A stretch of 64,000 bases of DNA from Planctomycetaceae bacterium (GTDB lineage Bacteria; Planctomycetota; Planctomycetia; Pirellulales; Pirellulaceae), in the NCBI GenBank assembly GCA_005778405.1, contig SXOA01000174.1, positions 18,502 through 82,501 of the forward strand, given 5' to 3'. Below, in pieces: positions 56,219 through 64,000 of this stretch (position 1 is its first letter; each line of letters opens with the position of its first letter). The notes under the pieces were generated by a model. The model was not told the DNA's origin, did no database searches, and worked only from the letters and a program-made list of their open reading frames with translations. The position numbers and the translations under genes are program-made.

Positions 56219-57658
56219 ATGGGCAAGACCGTAACCAATTTCGGCCACAACTTGCGATTTACGCCAAGACATGTTTTTGCTCCCCGCGATGAAGGGGAGT
56301 TGCTGCGGATTCTGGATGAGCAGCGGGGCTGCTCGATTCGAGTGGTCGGTTCCAAGCACGCCTGGAGTGATGGAATCATCACCAAGGGAGTGCTGATCGA
56401 CCTGGGGCACTTGCGGCAAGTGGAGACGGTGCAGGATTCCGATGGAGAGACTTGGGCTACCATCGGTGGCGGGTGCCAGATCAAGCACATTCTTACAGCT
56501 CTCTACAAGCAGGCGAATGTCACGCTGCCCGCGATTGGGCTGATTGCCGAGCAGACGATTGCCGGCGCCACTGCTACCGGGACGCATGGCTCGGGGAGGC
56601 ACAGTATCTCCCATTACCTGGCGGAGGTGCGAGTGGCTACTTATGATCCTCAAACCGGACGGGCGTGCATCCGGACGATTGTTGCGGGGGACGAGTTGCG
56701 GGCGGCCCGATGCAGCCTGGGGTGCCTGGGGATTGTCGTTTCCGTGCAGCTGAGGTGTGTTGTTCCTTATCACATCACCGAAGTCGTAGTCCGCTGCGGC
56801 GCCGTCGCCGAGGCTCTGGCGATGGAGGAGGAGTCACCGCTGCAACAGTTCTACCTGATTCCCCATTCCTGGCAGATCTTCGTGCAACGGCGAGCTGTGG
56901 CCCCCGCCGGTTCTAGCAGAAGCTGGCATGCGACGTTCTATCGCCTCTATTGGCGGCTCGGGCTCGACATTGCCTATCACCTGGCGGTTATCATCCTGGC
57001 GGCGATTCTACGAAGCGGGTCCGCGATCCAATTCTTCTATCGCTGGCTCTTTCCGCGGCTCACCATCACCGGCTGGCGCGTAACGGATCGGAGCGACAAG
57101 AATCTCCTGATGGGGCATGAGTTGTTCCGCCACTTGGAACTGGAATTCTTCGTCCCCCGGCGGCATGTGGAATCAGCAGCCACCCTGGTCCGCGAAATTG
57201 TCGATCTGTTTTCAGGGACCACGCAGGATGTTTCCGCGGGGCTGCGGGAAAAACTCGCCGAGCACGGACTCCTCGCTGACCTCTTGCAGAAAAAGGGGAC
57301 CTTCACGCAGCATTATGTTATCTGCGTCCGCAAAATCCTCCCCGACGACACGCTCATTTCCATGGCCAGCAGCGACCAGGAACCCTGGTACTCGTTCAGC
57401 TTCGTCACCTACGTGGAGCCGCGACAGCCGTTTTACGCGATGGCGGAACTGCTGGCACGTTGCACACTGGCGCTTTACGGCGGTCGGCTACACTGGGGAA
57501 AATGGTTTCCGCTGCGGCATGAGGAGATTTCAGAAACCTATCCGGACCTGGAGACTTTTCGGCGACTAGCGGACAAGTTCGACCCGCGGGGTGTGTTCCG
57601 CAATGATTACACGGCCCGGGTGCTGGGACTCACTCACCGCGACGATGACACTGTTTGA
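56219..57658 (+). CDS. FAD-linked oxidase (aldonolactone oxidase-like)
   Basis: 479 residues. N-terminal FAD-binding PCMH fold (~15-190) with GSKHAWSD and GATATGTHGSG, the latter typical of VAO-family lactone oxidases; the C-terminal half includes HWGKWFP near the end, matching the HWGK region of D-arabinono-lactone oxidase relatives. It oxidises a sugar or sugar lactone using FAD. A hydrophobic segment around 250-265 may attach it to the membrane. The FAD-linking His usually found in a GSGHS motif is replaced by Lys-His in GSKHA, so covalent attachment is uncertain. Confidence 0.88.
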   Translation: MGKTVTNFGHNLRFTPRHVFAPRDEGELLRILDEQRGCSIRVVGSKHAWSDGIITKGVLIDLGHLRQVETVQDSDGETWATIGGGCQIKHILTALYKQANVTLPAIGLIAEQTIAGATATGTHGSGRHSISHYLAEVRVATYDPQTGRACIRTIVAGDELRAARCSLGCLGIVVSVQLRCVVPYHITEVVVRCGAVAEALAMEEESPLQQFYLIPHSWQIFVQRRAVAPAGSSRSWHATFYRLYWRLGLDIAYHLAVIILAAILRSGSAIQFFYRWLFPRLTITGWRVTDRSDKNLLMGHELFRHLELEFFVPRRHVESAATLVREIVDLFSGTTQDVSAGLREKLAEHGLLADLLQKKGTFTQHYVICVRKILPDDTLISMASSDQEPWYSFSFVTYVEPRQPFYAMAELLARCTLALYGGRLHWGKWFPLRHEEISETYPDLETFRRLADKFDPRGVFRNDYTARVLGLTHRDDDTV

Positions 57659-57780
57659 CGCCAAAGTGCAAGGACGCGAAGACGCGAAGAAGAAGGAGAG
57701 ACAGAGAGAACGAGAGGGGAGAGAGACGGGAAAAAGATGCCCTCCTTCTCTTTTTTTCTTCCCCTTTGCGCCTTCGCACC
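57659..57780. repeat. Long imperfect inverted repeat before PVC dehydrogenase gene
   Basis: Left arm 57659-57700 is purine-rich with GGACGCGAAGACGCGAAG; right arm 57742-57780 is pyrimidine-rich and ends CTTTGCGCCTTCGCACC. The arms are imperfect reverse complements around a purine tract. It resembles CGCAAAG-type intergenic repeats seen in many planctomycetes. Confidence 0.6.
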
Positions 57781-57815
57781 ATTGAGTTTAAGAACAACTA
57801 GCTTGAGCGAAATCT

Positions 57816-60800
57816 ATGACTCCTCGCCTCACCCGTCTGATTTTCCTGCTGGCCTCGGCGTTACTGATCCCCTCAATTCTTGTGAGCGCCGAGGAGCCGC
57901 TGACGACCACGCCGCTCCCCGATGGGACCAAGGCGGCTCAGGCCCAGATTGCCGGATTTCGCGTTCCGCCAGGGATGAGGGTCGAGCTGTTCGCCGCGGA
58001 GCCGCAGCTTTACAGCCCGGTGGCGATTGGCCTGGATGAGCGGGGGCGGGTGTTTGTGGCGGAAGAGTTTCGCTTCAACCGGGGGACGGAGGAAAACCGA
58101 ACCCGCCCGTTCTTCCTGGAAGACGACCTGCAAATCAAAACGCTTGACGATCGGCTGGCGATGTATCGAAAATTCGCGGACAAGTTTGAAGGTGGGATGG
58201 ACTGGTTCCGCAAATACACCGATCAAGTGCGGCTGCTGGAAGATAAGGACGGCGATGGCCGGGCGGACAAGAGTACCGTCTTTGCCGGTGGGCTCAACGA
58301 CACACTCGACGGTCTGGCCGCGGGGGTGATGGCCCGCGATGGGGACGTGTATCTCACTAACATTCCCCACCTTTGGCGGCTGCGGGACGAAGATGGGGAC
58401 GGTGTGGCGGAGAAGCGGGAAAAACTCCTCACCGGCTTTGGCGTGAATGCCGGCTTTTTGGGGCACGACCTGCATGGCATGGTCTGGGGACCGGATGGGC
58501 GGCTTTATTTTTCTGTCGGCGACCGGGGCTTCCATGTCAAAACGAAGGAAGGAACGACGCTCGCCACTCCTCGCCGCGGCGCGGTTTTCCGATGTGAACC
58601 GGACGGCAGCGGACTCGAAGTTGTGCACATCGGCCTGCGGAATCCACAGGAGCTGGCATTCGACGAGTTCGGCAACCTCTTCGCCGACGACAACAACTGC
58701 GACAAGGGGGATCACGCCCGGCTGGTTCTGATCGTCCCCGGCGGCGATAGCGGCTGGAACATGGCGTATCAGACGATTCCCGCTCCGTATGAAACGGGGC
58801 CGTGGCATGCGGAAAAAATTTGGCACCTAGACGAACCGGCCGCCGACGATGTTCGTCCGGCCTTCTGCCTTCCACCCATCGGCAAGCTCGGGGCCGGCCC
58901 CAGCGGCTTTGCCTACTGCGGAGCTGCGGGCTGGCCGGAGAAAATGCGAGGCCGGTTCTACATGTGCAATTACACGGGCAACGGCGGAATCGAATCGTTC
59001 GCCGTGAAGCCCAAAGGGGCCGCGTTTGAACTGGTCGATACGCAGGACGTCTTCAAGCCGATTCAGGCGACCGACTGCGAATTCGGCTACGACGGGAAAA
59101 TGTACGTCAGCGACTTCGTCGGCCTGGAGTGGAGCGGCGGCAGCCGCGGGGGGCGGATCTATACGCTGTCGGACCCGTCGCTCTTGAAAACGGATGCCGC
59201 CAAGGAAGTGCAAAAGCTCTTTCGAGATGGTTTCCGCCACCGCGAGAACGACGAGTTGGCCTCTTTGCTCAAGCACTCCGACATGCGCGTGCGGCAACGG
59301 GCGCAATTCGCATTGGCGGAGCGAGGCAAAAGAGCCATCGGCGTCTTCATCGCAGCCACGGAGCAGAAGGACCATCTGTTCTCGCGGCTGCATGGGATTT
59401 GGGGACTGGGGCAAGTTGCCCGAAAGTCACCGGCTACGGTTGAGTCGCTTCTTGGTTTGCTTGCTGATGAGGAGCCGGAGGTTCGAGCCAATGCGGCCAA
59501 GACGCTAGGGGACTTGCGGCTGGCGGCGGCTGGGGAGCCGCTGCTGAAGCTGCTGAAGGACGAACATCCACGAGTTAGGTTTTGGGCGACGACGGCGCTT
59601 GGGCAAGTCAAGGCAGAAGGGGCCGCCGATTCTCTTCTTGCCTTGCTGAAAGAGAACGCCAACCAGGACAAGCATCTTCGCCATGCCTGCGTTTTCGGAC
59701 TCACCCAGATTTGCACGCCGAAGGCTTTGCTCGCCCGCAGCTCGGATGAGAGTCCCGCTATTCGCCTCGGCATCGTTCTAGCGCTCAGGCTCCAGAACAG
59801 TCCCGAAGTAGCCCGATTCCTCACGGACGCCGATCTCATCGTCGCCACGGAAGCCGCCCGAGCGGTGAGCGACCTGCACATGGACGAGCAGATGCCGCGG
59901 CTGGCAGCGTTGGCCGATTCCTTGGCTTTGCCAGGTGCTTCCGTTCCGGAGCCGCTCGCCCGACGCATCGTCAACGCCAACTTTCGCCTTGGCAGCGAAG
60001 CCAGTGTCATCGCCCTGGCGAAAGCCGCCGAAAGCACCAAACTGCCTCTTGCCATCCGCCGCGAAGCCATCAGTTACCTCGCTGACTGGTCCGAACCGCC
60101 ACAGCGTGATCGGGTCACCGGCTTCTGGCGTCCGCTGGCAAAGCGTGATTCTGTGTTGATTCGCAAATGGCTGGAGCCGCATGTTCCGGCGCTGCTCGCC
60201 AGCACGAGCGGAGAGCTGCAAACAGCAGTTACCAAGGTGATTGAGAAATATGGCATCAAGGCCGACGAGGAAATGTTTGTCGGCTGGGTGAAGGATGAAA
60301 AACGGGAAATTGAGAGCCGGGCGGCGGCGCTGGAACTCCTGGCGACCAGGAAGCACCCTCGAGCGGAAGAGCTATTATTTGCTGGAATCAAGAGAGTCAG
60401 TCACCCCAAATTCCGCGCGGCTTGCATTCGCATTTTTGCCGAGAGGTTTCCTTTGCAGGCTTATACCGTCCTGCACGACGTGATTCTTCCTCCTGCTCGC
60501 AAGATGCCCAAGCCAGGCGAGCCCCAGCCGGAGCCAGTCCATCCGCTGTGGGCAAGTCCTTTGGCGGAACAACAAGCAATTCAGTCTCTGGGTACGCTTG
60601 ATTCGCCCGAGGCGGCTGCACTCATCGCGTTCCTGCTCGCCAATGCTGCCAACCCGTCGGCCCAGCGGGAGGTGCCAACGCCTTCCGCCCAGGCCGACCT
60701 GGTGGAGATCGCCGAGCAACGGCAAGGGAAGGATGCCGCCATTCTCGCCGCCCTAGCGAACTATTATACCGACATTCCCAAAGGGACTCCCGGATTTTAT

Positions 60801-61283
60801 GCACGAGTCGCCCTCCGCGGCGGCGACGCCGAGCGAGGCAAAGCCATTTTCACCGGCCATCGCCAGGCTCAATGCGTCCGCTGCCACAAGGTCGGCATGA
60901 GCGGCGGTGAAGCTGCGCCGGATTTATCCCACATCGCCTCCCGCGATCTCACGCAGCCCGGCCTGCCGCAAGTCAAACCCGAAAGCAGCGAGCACCTCCG
61001 CACCTATCTGCTGGAATCGCTCCTTACTCCGAGCACCAAAATCGCCCCAGGCTATGGCACGGTTTCGTTCCTGCTCACGGATGGCACCACGGTCGGCGGC
61101 ATAATCAAATCCGAAAATGACGGCCTCGTGAGCATCGTCACTCCCGAAAACAAAACCCTGCAGCTCAAGGCCACGGACATCGAGCAGCGGAGCGAACCCA
61201 AATCGGCCATGCCCGCCGTTGATAAAGTCCTCACGCTTCGCGAGCTGCGGGACTTGGTGGAGTACCTCAGCACGCTGAAATAG
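57816..61283 (+). CDS. PVC-type dehydrogenase with HEAT repeats and cytochrome c
   Basis: 1155 residues with signal peptide. Residues ~45-445 form the PVC membrane-bound dehydrogenase propeller (LLEDKDGDGRADKST, GHDLHGMVWGPDGRLYFS, GLRNPQELAFDEFGN). HEAT-like repeats cover ~455-1000. The C-terminal cytochrome c has CVRCH at ~1020. It is a shorter relative of the 1651-residue fusion, lacking SGNH, discoidin and cupredoxin parts. It should work in the periplasm, passing electrons from an oxidised sugar or alcohol to the haem. A dipeptidase gene follows by about 50 bases. Confidence 0.92.
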   Translation: MTPRLTRLIFLLASALLIPSILVSAEEPLTTTPLPDGTKAAQAQIAGFRVPPGMRVELFAAEPQLYSPVAIGLDERGRVFVAEEFRFNRGTEENRTRPFFLEDDLQIKTLDDRLAMYRKFADKFEGGMDWFRKYTDQVRLLEDKDGDGRADKSTVFAGGLNDTLDGLAAGVMARDGDVYLTNIPHLWRLRDEDGDGVAEKREKLLTGFGVNAGFLGHDLHGMVWGPDGRLYFSVGDRGFHVKTKEGTTLATPRRGAVFRCEPDGSGLEVVHIGLRNPQELAFDEFGNLFADDNNCDKGDHARLVLIVPGGDSGWNMAYQTIPAPYETGPWHAEKIWHLDEPAADDVRPAFCLPPIGKLGAGPSGFAYCGAAGWPEKMRGRFYMCNYTGNGGIESFAVKPKGAAFELVDTQDVFKPIQATDCEFGYDGKMYVSDFVGLEWSGGSRGGRIYTLSDPSLLKTDAAKEVQKLFRDGFRHRENDELASLLKHSDMRVRQRAQFALAERGKRAIGVFIAATEQKDHLFSRLHGIWGLGQVARKSPATVESLLGLLADEEPEVRANAAKTLGDLRLAAAGEPLLKLLKDEHPRVRFWATTALGQVKAEGAADSLLALLKENANQDKHLRHACVFGLTQICTPKALLARSSDESPAIRLGIVLALRLQNSPEVARFLTDADLIVATEAARAVSDLHMDEQMPRLAALADSLALPGASVPEPLARRIVNANFRLGSEASVIALAKAAESTKLPLAIRREAISYLADWSEPPQRDRVTGFWRPLAKRDSVLIRKWLEPHVPALLASTSGELQTAVTKVIEKYGIKADEEMFVGWVKDEKREIESRAAALELLATRKHPRAEELLFAGIKRVSHPKFRAACIRIFAERFPLQAYTVLHDVILPPARKMPKPGEPQPEPVHPLWASPLAEQQAIQSLGTLDSPEAAALIAFLLANAANPSAQREVPTPSAQADLVEIAEQRQGKDAAILAALANYYTDIPKGTPGFYARVALRGGDAERGKAIFTGHRQAQCVRCHKVGMSGGEAAPDLSHIASRDLTQPGLPQVKPESSEHLRTYLLESLLTPSTKIAPGYGTVSFLLTDGTTVGGIIKSENDGLVSIVTPENKTLQLKATDIEQRSEPKSAMPAVDKVLTLRELRDLVEYLSTLK

Positions 61284-61330
61284 ACGACAACTACATCAAT
61301 CGCAATTACCTGCTCCATCACCGGTGCCCC

Positions 61331-62572
61331 ATGAAGATTTCACCGTTCGCCTTCCTGCTATTAGCAGTTCCTCTGACCATACTCGCGGACGAACCGATCA
61401 AAACGGCTCCCGAAGGGCAGCCACGTCCCAAGGTGGTCCTGACGGAAGAGGGACGAAAGGTCCATGCCGCCACGTTCGTCTTCGACGGCCACAACGATCT
61501 TCCCTGGGAGCTGCGCACCAAAGCCGATTCGTCATTCGATAAGCGGGACATTGCCAAGAGTCAGCCGGCGATGCATACGGACATTCCCCGCTTGAAGATC
61601 GGCAATGTCGGGGCCCAGTTCTGGAGCGTCTATGTCCCGTCCGAAACAGCGAAGGCGGGAACCGCGCTCCAGCAGACGCTGGAGCAAATAGAAATCGTGC
61701 AAACGATGCTGAAGCGCTATCCGGAAGCGTTCGAGCAGGCCCGCACCGTGGCGGACATCGAACGGATTCGCAAAGCGGGCAAAATCGCCTCGCTGATCGG
61801 CGTGGAAGGGGGTCACTCGATCGAAAATTCCATCGAGAACCTCCGCCGCCTGCACAAGCTCGGGGCGGGCTACATGACCCTCACGCATAGCGATACGCTC
61901 GCCTGGGCCGATTCCGCCACCGACGGGGCCAAGAACCAGGGGCTCTCTCCCTTCGGCGAGGAGATCGTCCGCGAGATGAACAAGCTCGGCATGCTCATCG
62001 ACCTGTCGCACGTCTCCGATGAGACGATGAAGGACTCGCTCCGCATCAGCCAGGCTCCGATCATTTATTCGCACTCCTCCGCCCGGGCCATCGCCAAGCA
62101 TCCGCGGAACGTCCCCGACGACATCCTAAAACTGGTCCAGGAAAACGACGGCGTGGTGATGGTCAATTTCTTCTCCGGCTTCATCGTCCCCAAGTCGGCG
62201 GAGCTGATGGCCAAGATGTTCGACGTGAACCGGGAGCTGCGGAAGCAGTTCCCCGACAACAAGGACTTTGACCGGGAGCGGCGAAAGTATGAGCTGGCCC
62301 ATCCCTATCCCGCCGGCGACATCCACGACGTGGTGGACCACATCGACCACATCGCCAAAGTCGCCGGCATCGACCACGTCGGCATCGGCAGCGACTACGA
62401 CGGCATCACCAAAGTCCCCGCCCAGCTCGAAGATGTCGCCACCTATCCCCTCATCACCCAGGAGCTGCTCAACCGGGGCTACAAAGCCGAGGACATCGGC
62501 AAGATCATGAGCGGGAATATCTTGCGGGTAATGAGGAAGGCGGAGGAGGTGGCGAAGGAGCTGCAGAAGTAA
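61331..62572 (+). CDS. Exported membrane dipeptidase (renal type)
   Basis: 413 residues with signal peptide. The amidohydrolase fold has all expected zinc ligands: FDGHNDLP (His, Asp, ~55), GVEGGHS (Glu, ~162), LSHVSDET (His) and YSHSSAR (His), plus GIGSDYDG near the C-terminus. It cleaves dipeptides, including D-amino-acid or dehydro-dipeptides, in the periplasm. It may scavenge peptides or recycle peptidoglycan. Overall length and motifs are typical of the M19 family. Confidence 0.95.
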   Translation: MKISPFAFLLLAVPLTILADEPIKTAPEGQPRPKVVLTEEGRKVHAATFVFDGHNDLPWELRTKADSSFDKRDIAKSQPAMHTDIPRLKIGNVGAQFWSVYVPSETAKAGTALQQTLEQIEIVQTMLKRYPEAFEQARTVADIERIRKAGKIASLIGVEGGHSIENSIENLRRLHKLGAGYMTLTHSDTLAWADSATDGAKNQGLSPFGEEIVREMNKLGMLIDLSHVSDETMKDSLRISQAPIIYSHSSARAIAKHPRNVPDDILKLVQENDGVVMVNFFSGFIVPKSAELMAKMFDVNRELRKQFPDNKDFDRERRKYELAHPYPAGDIHDVVDHIDHIAKVAGIDHVGIGSDYDGITKVPAQLEDVATYPLITQELLNRGYKAEDIGKIMSGNILRVMRKAEEVAKELQK

Positions 62573-62581
62573 GCGAAAGGG

Positions 62582-63604
62582 CTACTTCTTATACTTCTCC
62601 GCTCCCGGCAGCAGCGGCTGGACGGAGGCGAGGTCTTTGCCGTCGGTCTCGGCGGCAAATTGCTCGCCCAGAGCAGCGACCTTAATGGCGCACGCCAGAA
62701 GCTGCTCGCGGTTGTTCAGCTTGAGCTTGACTTCTTTATAGGCGTCCAGAATCTGGCCGATAAGCGGATTGTTCAGCTTGGTTTGCAGCTCGATCAGCCG
62801 TTTGGCGGCGCGGTCGGTCCGCTGGGCGCTGGTGACTCCGTAGGCAGCTTTCTCGGTCGCTTCGGCCGTGGCCCGGAGGCTGAACTCAAGATCGGCGATC
62901 TGGCCAACGACATACAGCACACGCAGCCGTTCATCGGACAGGGAGCGATTCACTTTGCCGCTCGATTCCAGAAAGTTGTGCCGCACCAATCCCTGCGACC
63001 AGGCGACGAGCTCGAAATTCTCCGTCCCCGCTTTGTGCTTGCCGACGTTGACGAGCTTCTCATTGGGCACCGTGTGGCAGCGGAAGCAGCTCTGGGCGAC
63101 GAGATACAGGTTGTGCGGGTTCCGCATGCCGGCGGCGATACTGTTGCTGATGCGCTGGGCCTGGTGGGCGGCGCTTTCTTGGGCCTTGGTCGCGGTCGGG
63201 CTGCCGTAGTCGTTGTGGAGCTTGACCCATTTCTGGGCGGCCCCGTGGCACGATTCGCAGGAGACGCCGGAGATGGCTTTGGCCTGGGTCGCGTCTTCGC
63301 TGGCCTGCGGCGTGTAGTGACATTCAATGCAGACCTGTCCCCGCTTGATGGACGAGAGGCCGAGCTTCCGAGCGATGTCCGCCGCTTCCTTCGATTGATG
63401 GAGCGTGAGAAACGTCGTGCTGTGCGGCGTCTTTTTCCAGGTCGCCACTTCGCTGGCATGGCACTTCTCGCACGCCTCGTGGCCGAGCACCTGCTTGGGG
63501 TCCAGCGGCAGACGATGCGGATCCTCCGGCGACTCCGCGCGGGCGAGGGAAGCGGCCAGTGCGGCAGTGGCGAGAGCGGCAATCCAGCGGGCGGCAAGGT
63601 TCAT
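62582..63604 (-). CDS. Four-haem cytochrome c
   Basis: 340 residues from ATG 63604. After a signal peptide come four CxxCH haem sites: CEKCH, CIECH, CESCH and CFRCH. Extra histidines (KTPHS, LHQS) may serve as second axial ligands. The C-terminal 150 residues are a haem-free helical region, possibly an interaction surface. It resembles cytochrome c554-type multihaem proteins and should carry electrons in the periplasm. No ribosome site of note. It lies downstream of the ferredoxin-domain gene on the same strand. Confidence 0.9.
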   Translation of the reverse strand: MNLAARWIAALATAALAASLARAESPEDPHRLPLDPKQVLGHEACEKCHASEVATWKKTPHSTTFLTLHQSKEAADIARKLGLSSIKRGQVCIECHYTPQASEDATQAKAISGVSCESCHGAAQKWVKLHNDYGSPTATKAQESAAHQAQRISNSIAAGMRNPHNLYLVAQSCFRCHTVPNEKLVNVGKHKAGTENFELVAWSQGLVRHNFLESSGKVNRSLSDERLRVLYVVGQIADLEFSLRATAEATEKAAYGVTSAQRTDRAAKRLIELQTKLNNPLIGQILDAYKEVKLKLNNREQLLACAIKVAALGEQFAAETDGKDLASVQPLLPGAEKYKK

Positions 63605-63685
63605 GGGTCTTGAAGGCAAGGGTTCGCTTCGAACGAAGGCCCGTCAGGCGACGGAGCAATACGGAAAGTTTAGGTCAAGATTCTG

Positions 63686-63719
63686 ACCCTCACCCCAGCC
63701 CTCTCCCAAAGGGAGAGGG
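63686..63719. repeat. CCCTCACCCC-type hairpin repeat
   Basis: CCCTCACCCCAG is followed by a perfect hairpin CCCTCTCCC/GGGAGAGGG with loop AAA (63699-63719). This type of hairpin text recurs in many bacterial intergenic regions. It sits between the cytochrome start and the ferredoxin stop; no T-run is present. Confidence 0.65.
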
Positions 63720-63722
63720 AGC

Positions 63723-64000
63723 TTAAGCCTGCAGTACGAGCGGGCCGTCGGGGACGCAAATGCAGGGGAGGCACGTGCCGGCGGGGGGTGGCGAGCCGGC
63801 AGGTGTGGAATAGGCCACCTTTCCCGATTCTATCGTTAGCGCGCAGGTGCCGCAGTTCCCCGCCCGGCAGCCGGACTCGACAGGGATGTGGTGGGCCTCG
63901 GCGAGTTCGAGAAGAGACTCGGTTTTGGATGTCCAGGGGGCGGTGATGGCCGAGAGGTCGAAGCGGACCTCCTGTGGTCCGCTCGCTCCGCGAGCGGCAC
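63723..64000 (-). CDS. 2Fe-2S ferredoxin domain, C-terminal end of an oxidoreductase (partial)
   Basis: An open minus-strand frame enters from the right edge and ends at TAA 63723. About 90 residues are visible. SGCRAGNCGTC and CLPC provide the C-x4-C-x2-C...C ligands of a plant-type 2Fe-2S cluster; LLELAEAHHIPV before them is the usual helix. This matches the C-terminal ferredoxin domain of FAD/FMN reductases such as HCP reductase-like or phthalate dioxygenase reductase-like enzymes, not a stand-alone small ferredoxin. A palindrome (63979-63997) is translated in frame just before the domain, as part of a linker. Confidence 0.85.
   Translation of the reverse strand, partial: AARGASGPQEVRFDLSAITAPWTSKTESLLELAEAHHIPVESGCRAGNCGTCALTIESGKVAYSTPAGSPPPAGTCLPCICVPDGPLVLQA
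63979..63997. repeat. Palindromic element F inside coding sequence
   Basis: Perfect arms CCGCTCGC/GCGAGCGG with loop TCC. It has the same loop and base plan as the first hairpin of element B (CCGCTCAC/GTGAGCGG), with one paired A-T to G-C change. It lies within the frame of the partial ferredoxin-domain gene. Confidence 0.65.

Overview
The window looks like Planctomycetota chromosome, probably a Pirellulales-type bacterium, although rank below phylum is a guess. The evidence is the gene families present: DUF1587/DUF1592/DUF1588/DUF1585 cytochrome plus DUF1552 pair, three DUF1559 proteins, two PVC-type dehydrogenases with CxxCH haem motifs, a BBP7-like barrel protein, an LEPR-motif secreted enzyme, and an exported TPR-CHAT protein beside a Ser/Thr kinase. 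DNA is GC-rich and most genes have ordinary GGAG-like ribosome sites. I found no rRNA, convincing tRNA, CRISPR array, insertion sequence or phage gene.

Layout. 1-1531: right part of a DUF116-polyprenyl synthase fusion. 1546-6858 (minus): tightly coupled operon of a proline-rich membrane protein, a CpsD-like ATPase, an ExeA-like AAA ATPase and a family 39-like glycosyltransferase, probably for surface polysaccharide. 7078-10079 (minus): asnS, an orphan gene and fmt. 10318-15009 (plus): secreted vanadium haloperoxidase with RTX repeats, then a large exported protein of unknown function. 15028-20410 (minus): PSCyt1/DUF1587 cytochrome, DUF1552 protein, amidase. 20565-25595 (plus): membrane Ser/Thr kinase and exported TPR-CHAT protease-like protein. 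25764-27684 (minus): two exported hydrolases. 27914-32660 (plus): FKBP, FAH-family hydrolase, beta-hydroxyacid dehydrogenase, aldo/keto reductase and MFS carrier, a possible small-acid or sugar catabolic run. 32737-35347 (plus): small exported protein, Gfo/Idh/MocA oxidoreductase, membrane protein. 35519-40040 (minus): beta-barrel protein, lipoprotein, acyl-CoA carboxylase beta subunit. 40225-42962 (plus): three tandem zinc-ribbon DUF1559 genes. 43094-46996 (minus): His-rich lipoprotein and an ABC-2 exporter whose permease carries a propeller-like domain. 47154-47452 (plus): a candidate independent structured RNA with a strong terminator. 47488-54908 (minus): HEAT protein, zinc-ribbon membrane protein, and a 1651-residue secreted redox protein. 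55082-62572 (plus): Ldh-family dehydrogenase, FAD-linked oxidase, second PVC dehydrogenase, dipeptidase. 62582-64000 (minus): four-haem cytochrome and the C-terminal ferredoxin domain of a gene running off the right edge.

The spaces between genes are unusually structured. Several carry short palindromic elements bounded by TAGCC/GGCTA, one supplying a stop codon and one lying inside a coding frame; others carry long imperfect inverted repeats. The strongest candidates for something undescribed are the 47.2-47.45 kb RNA, the palindrome family, the kinase-CHAT pair, the propeller-bearing ABC permease and the 1651-residue fusion.
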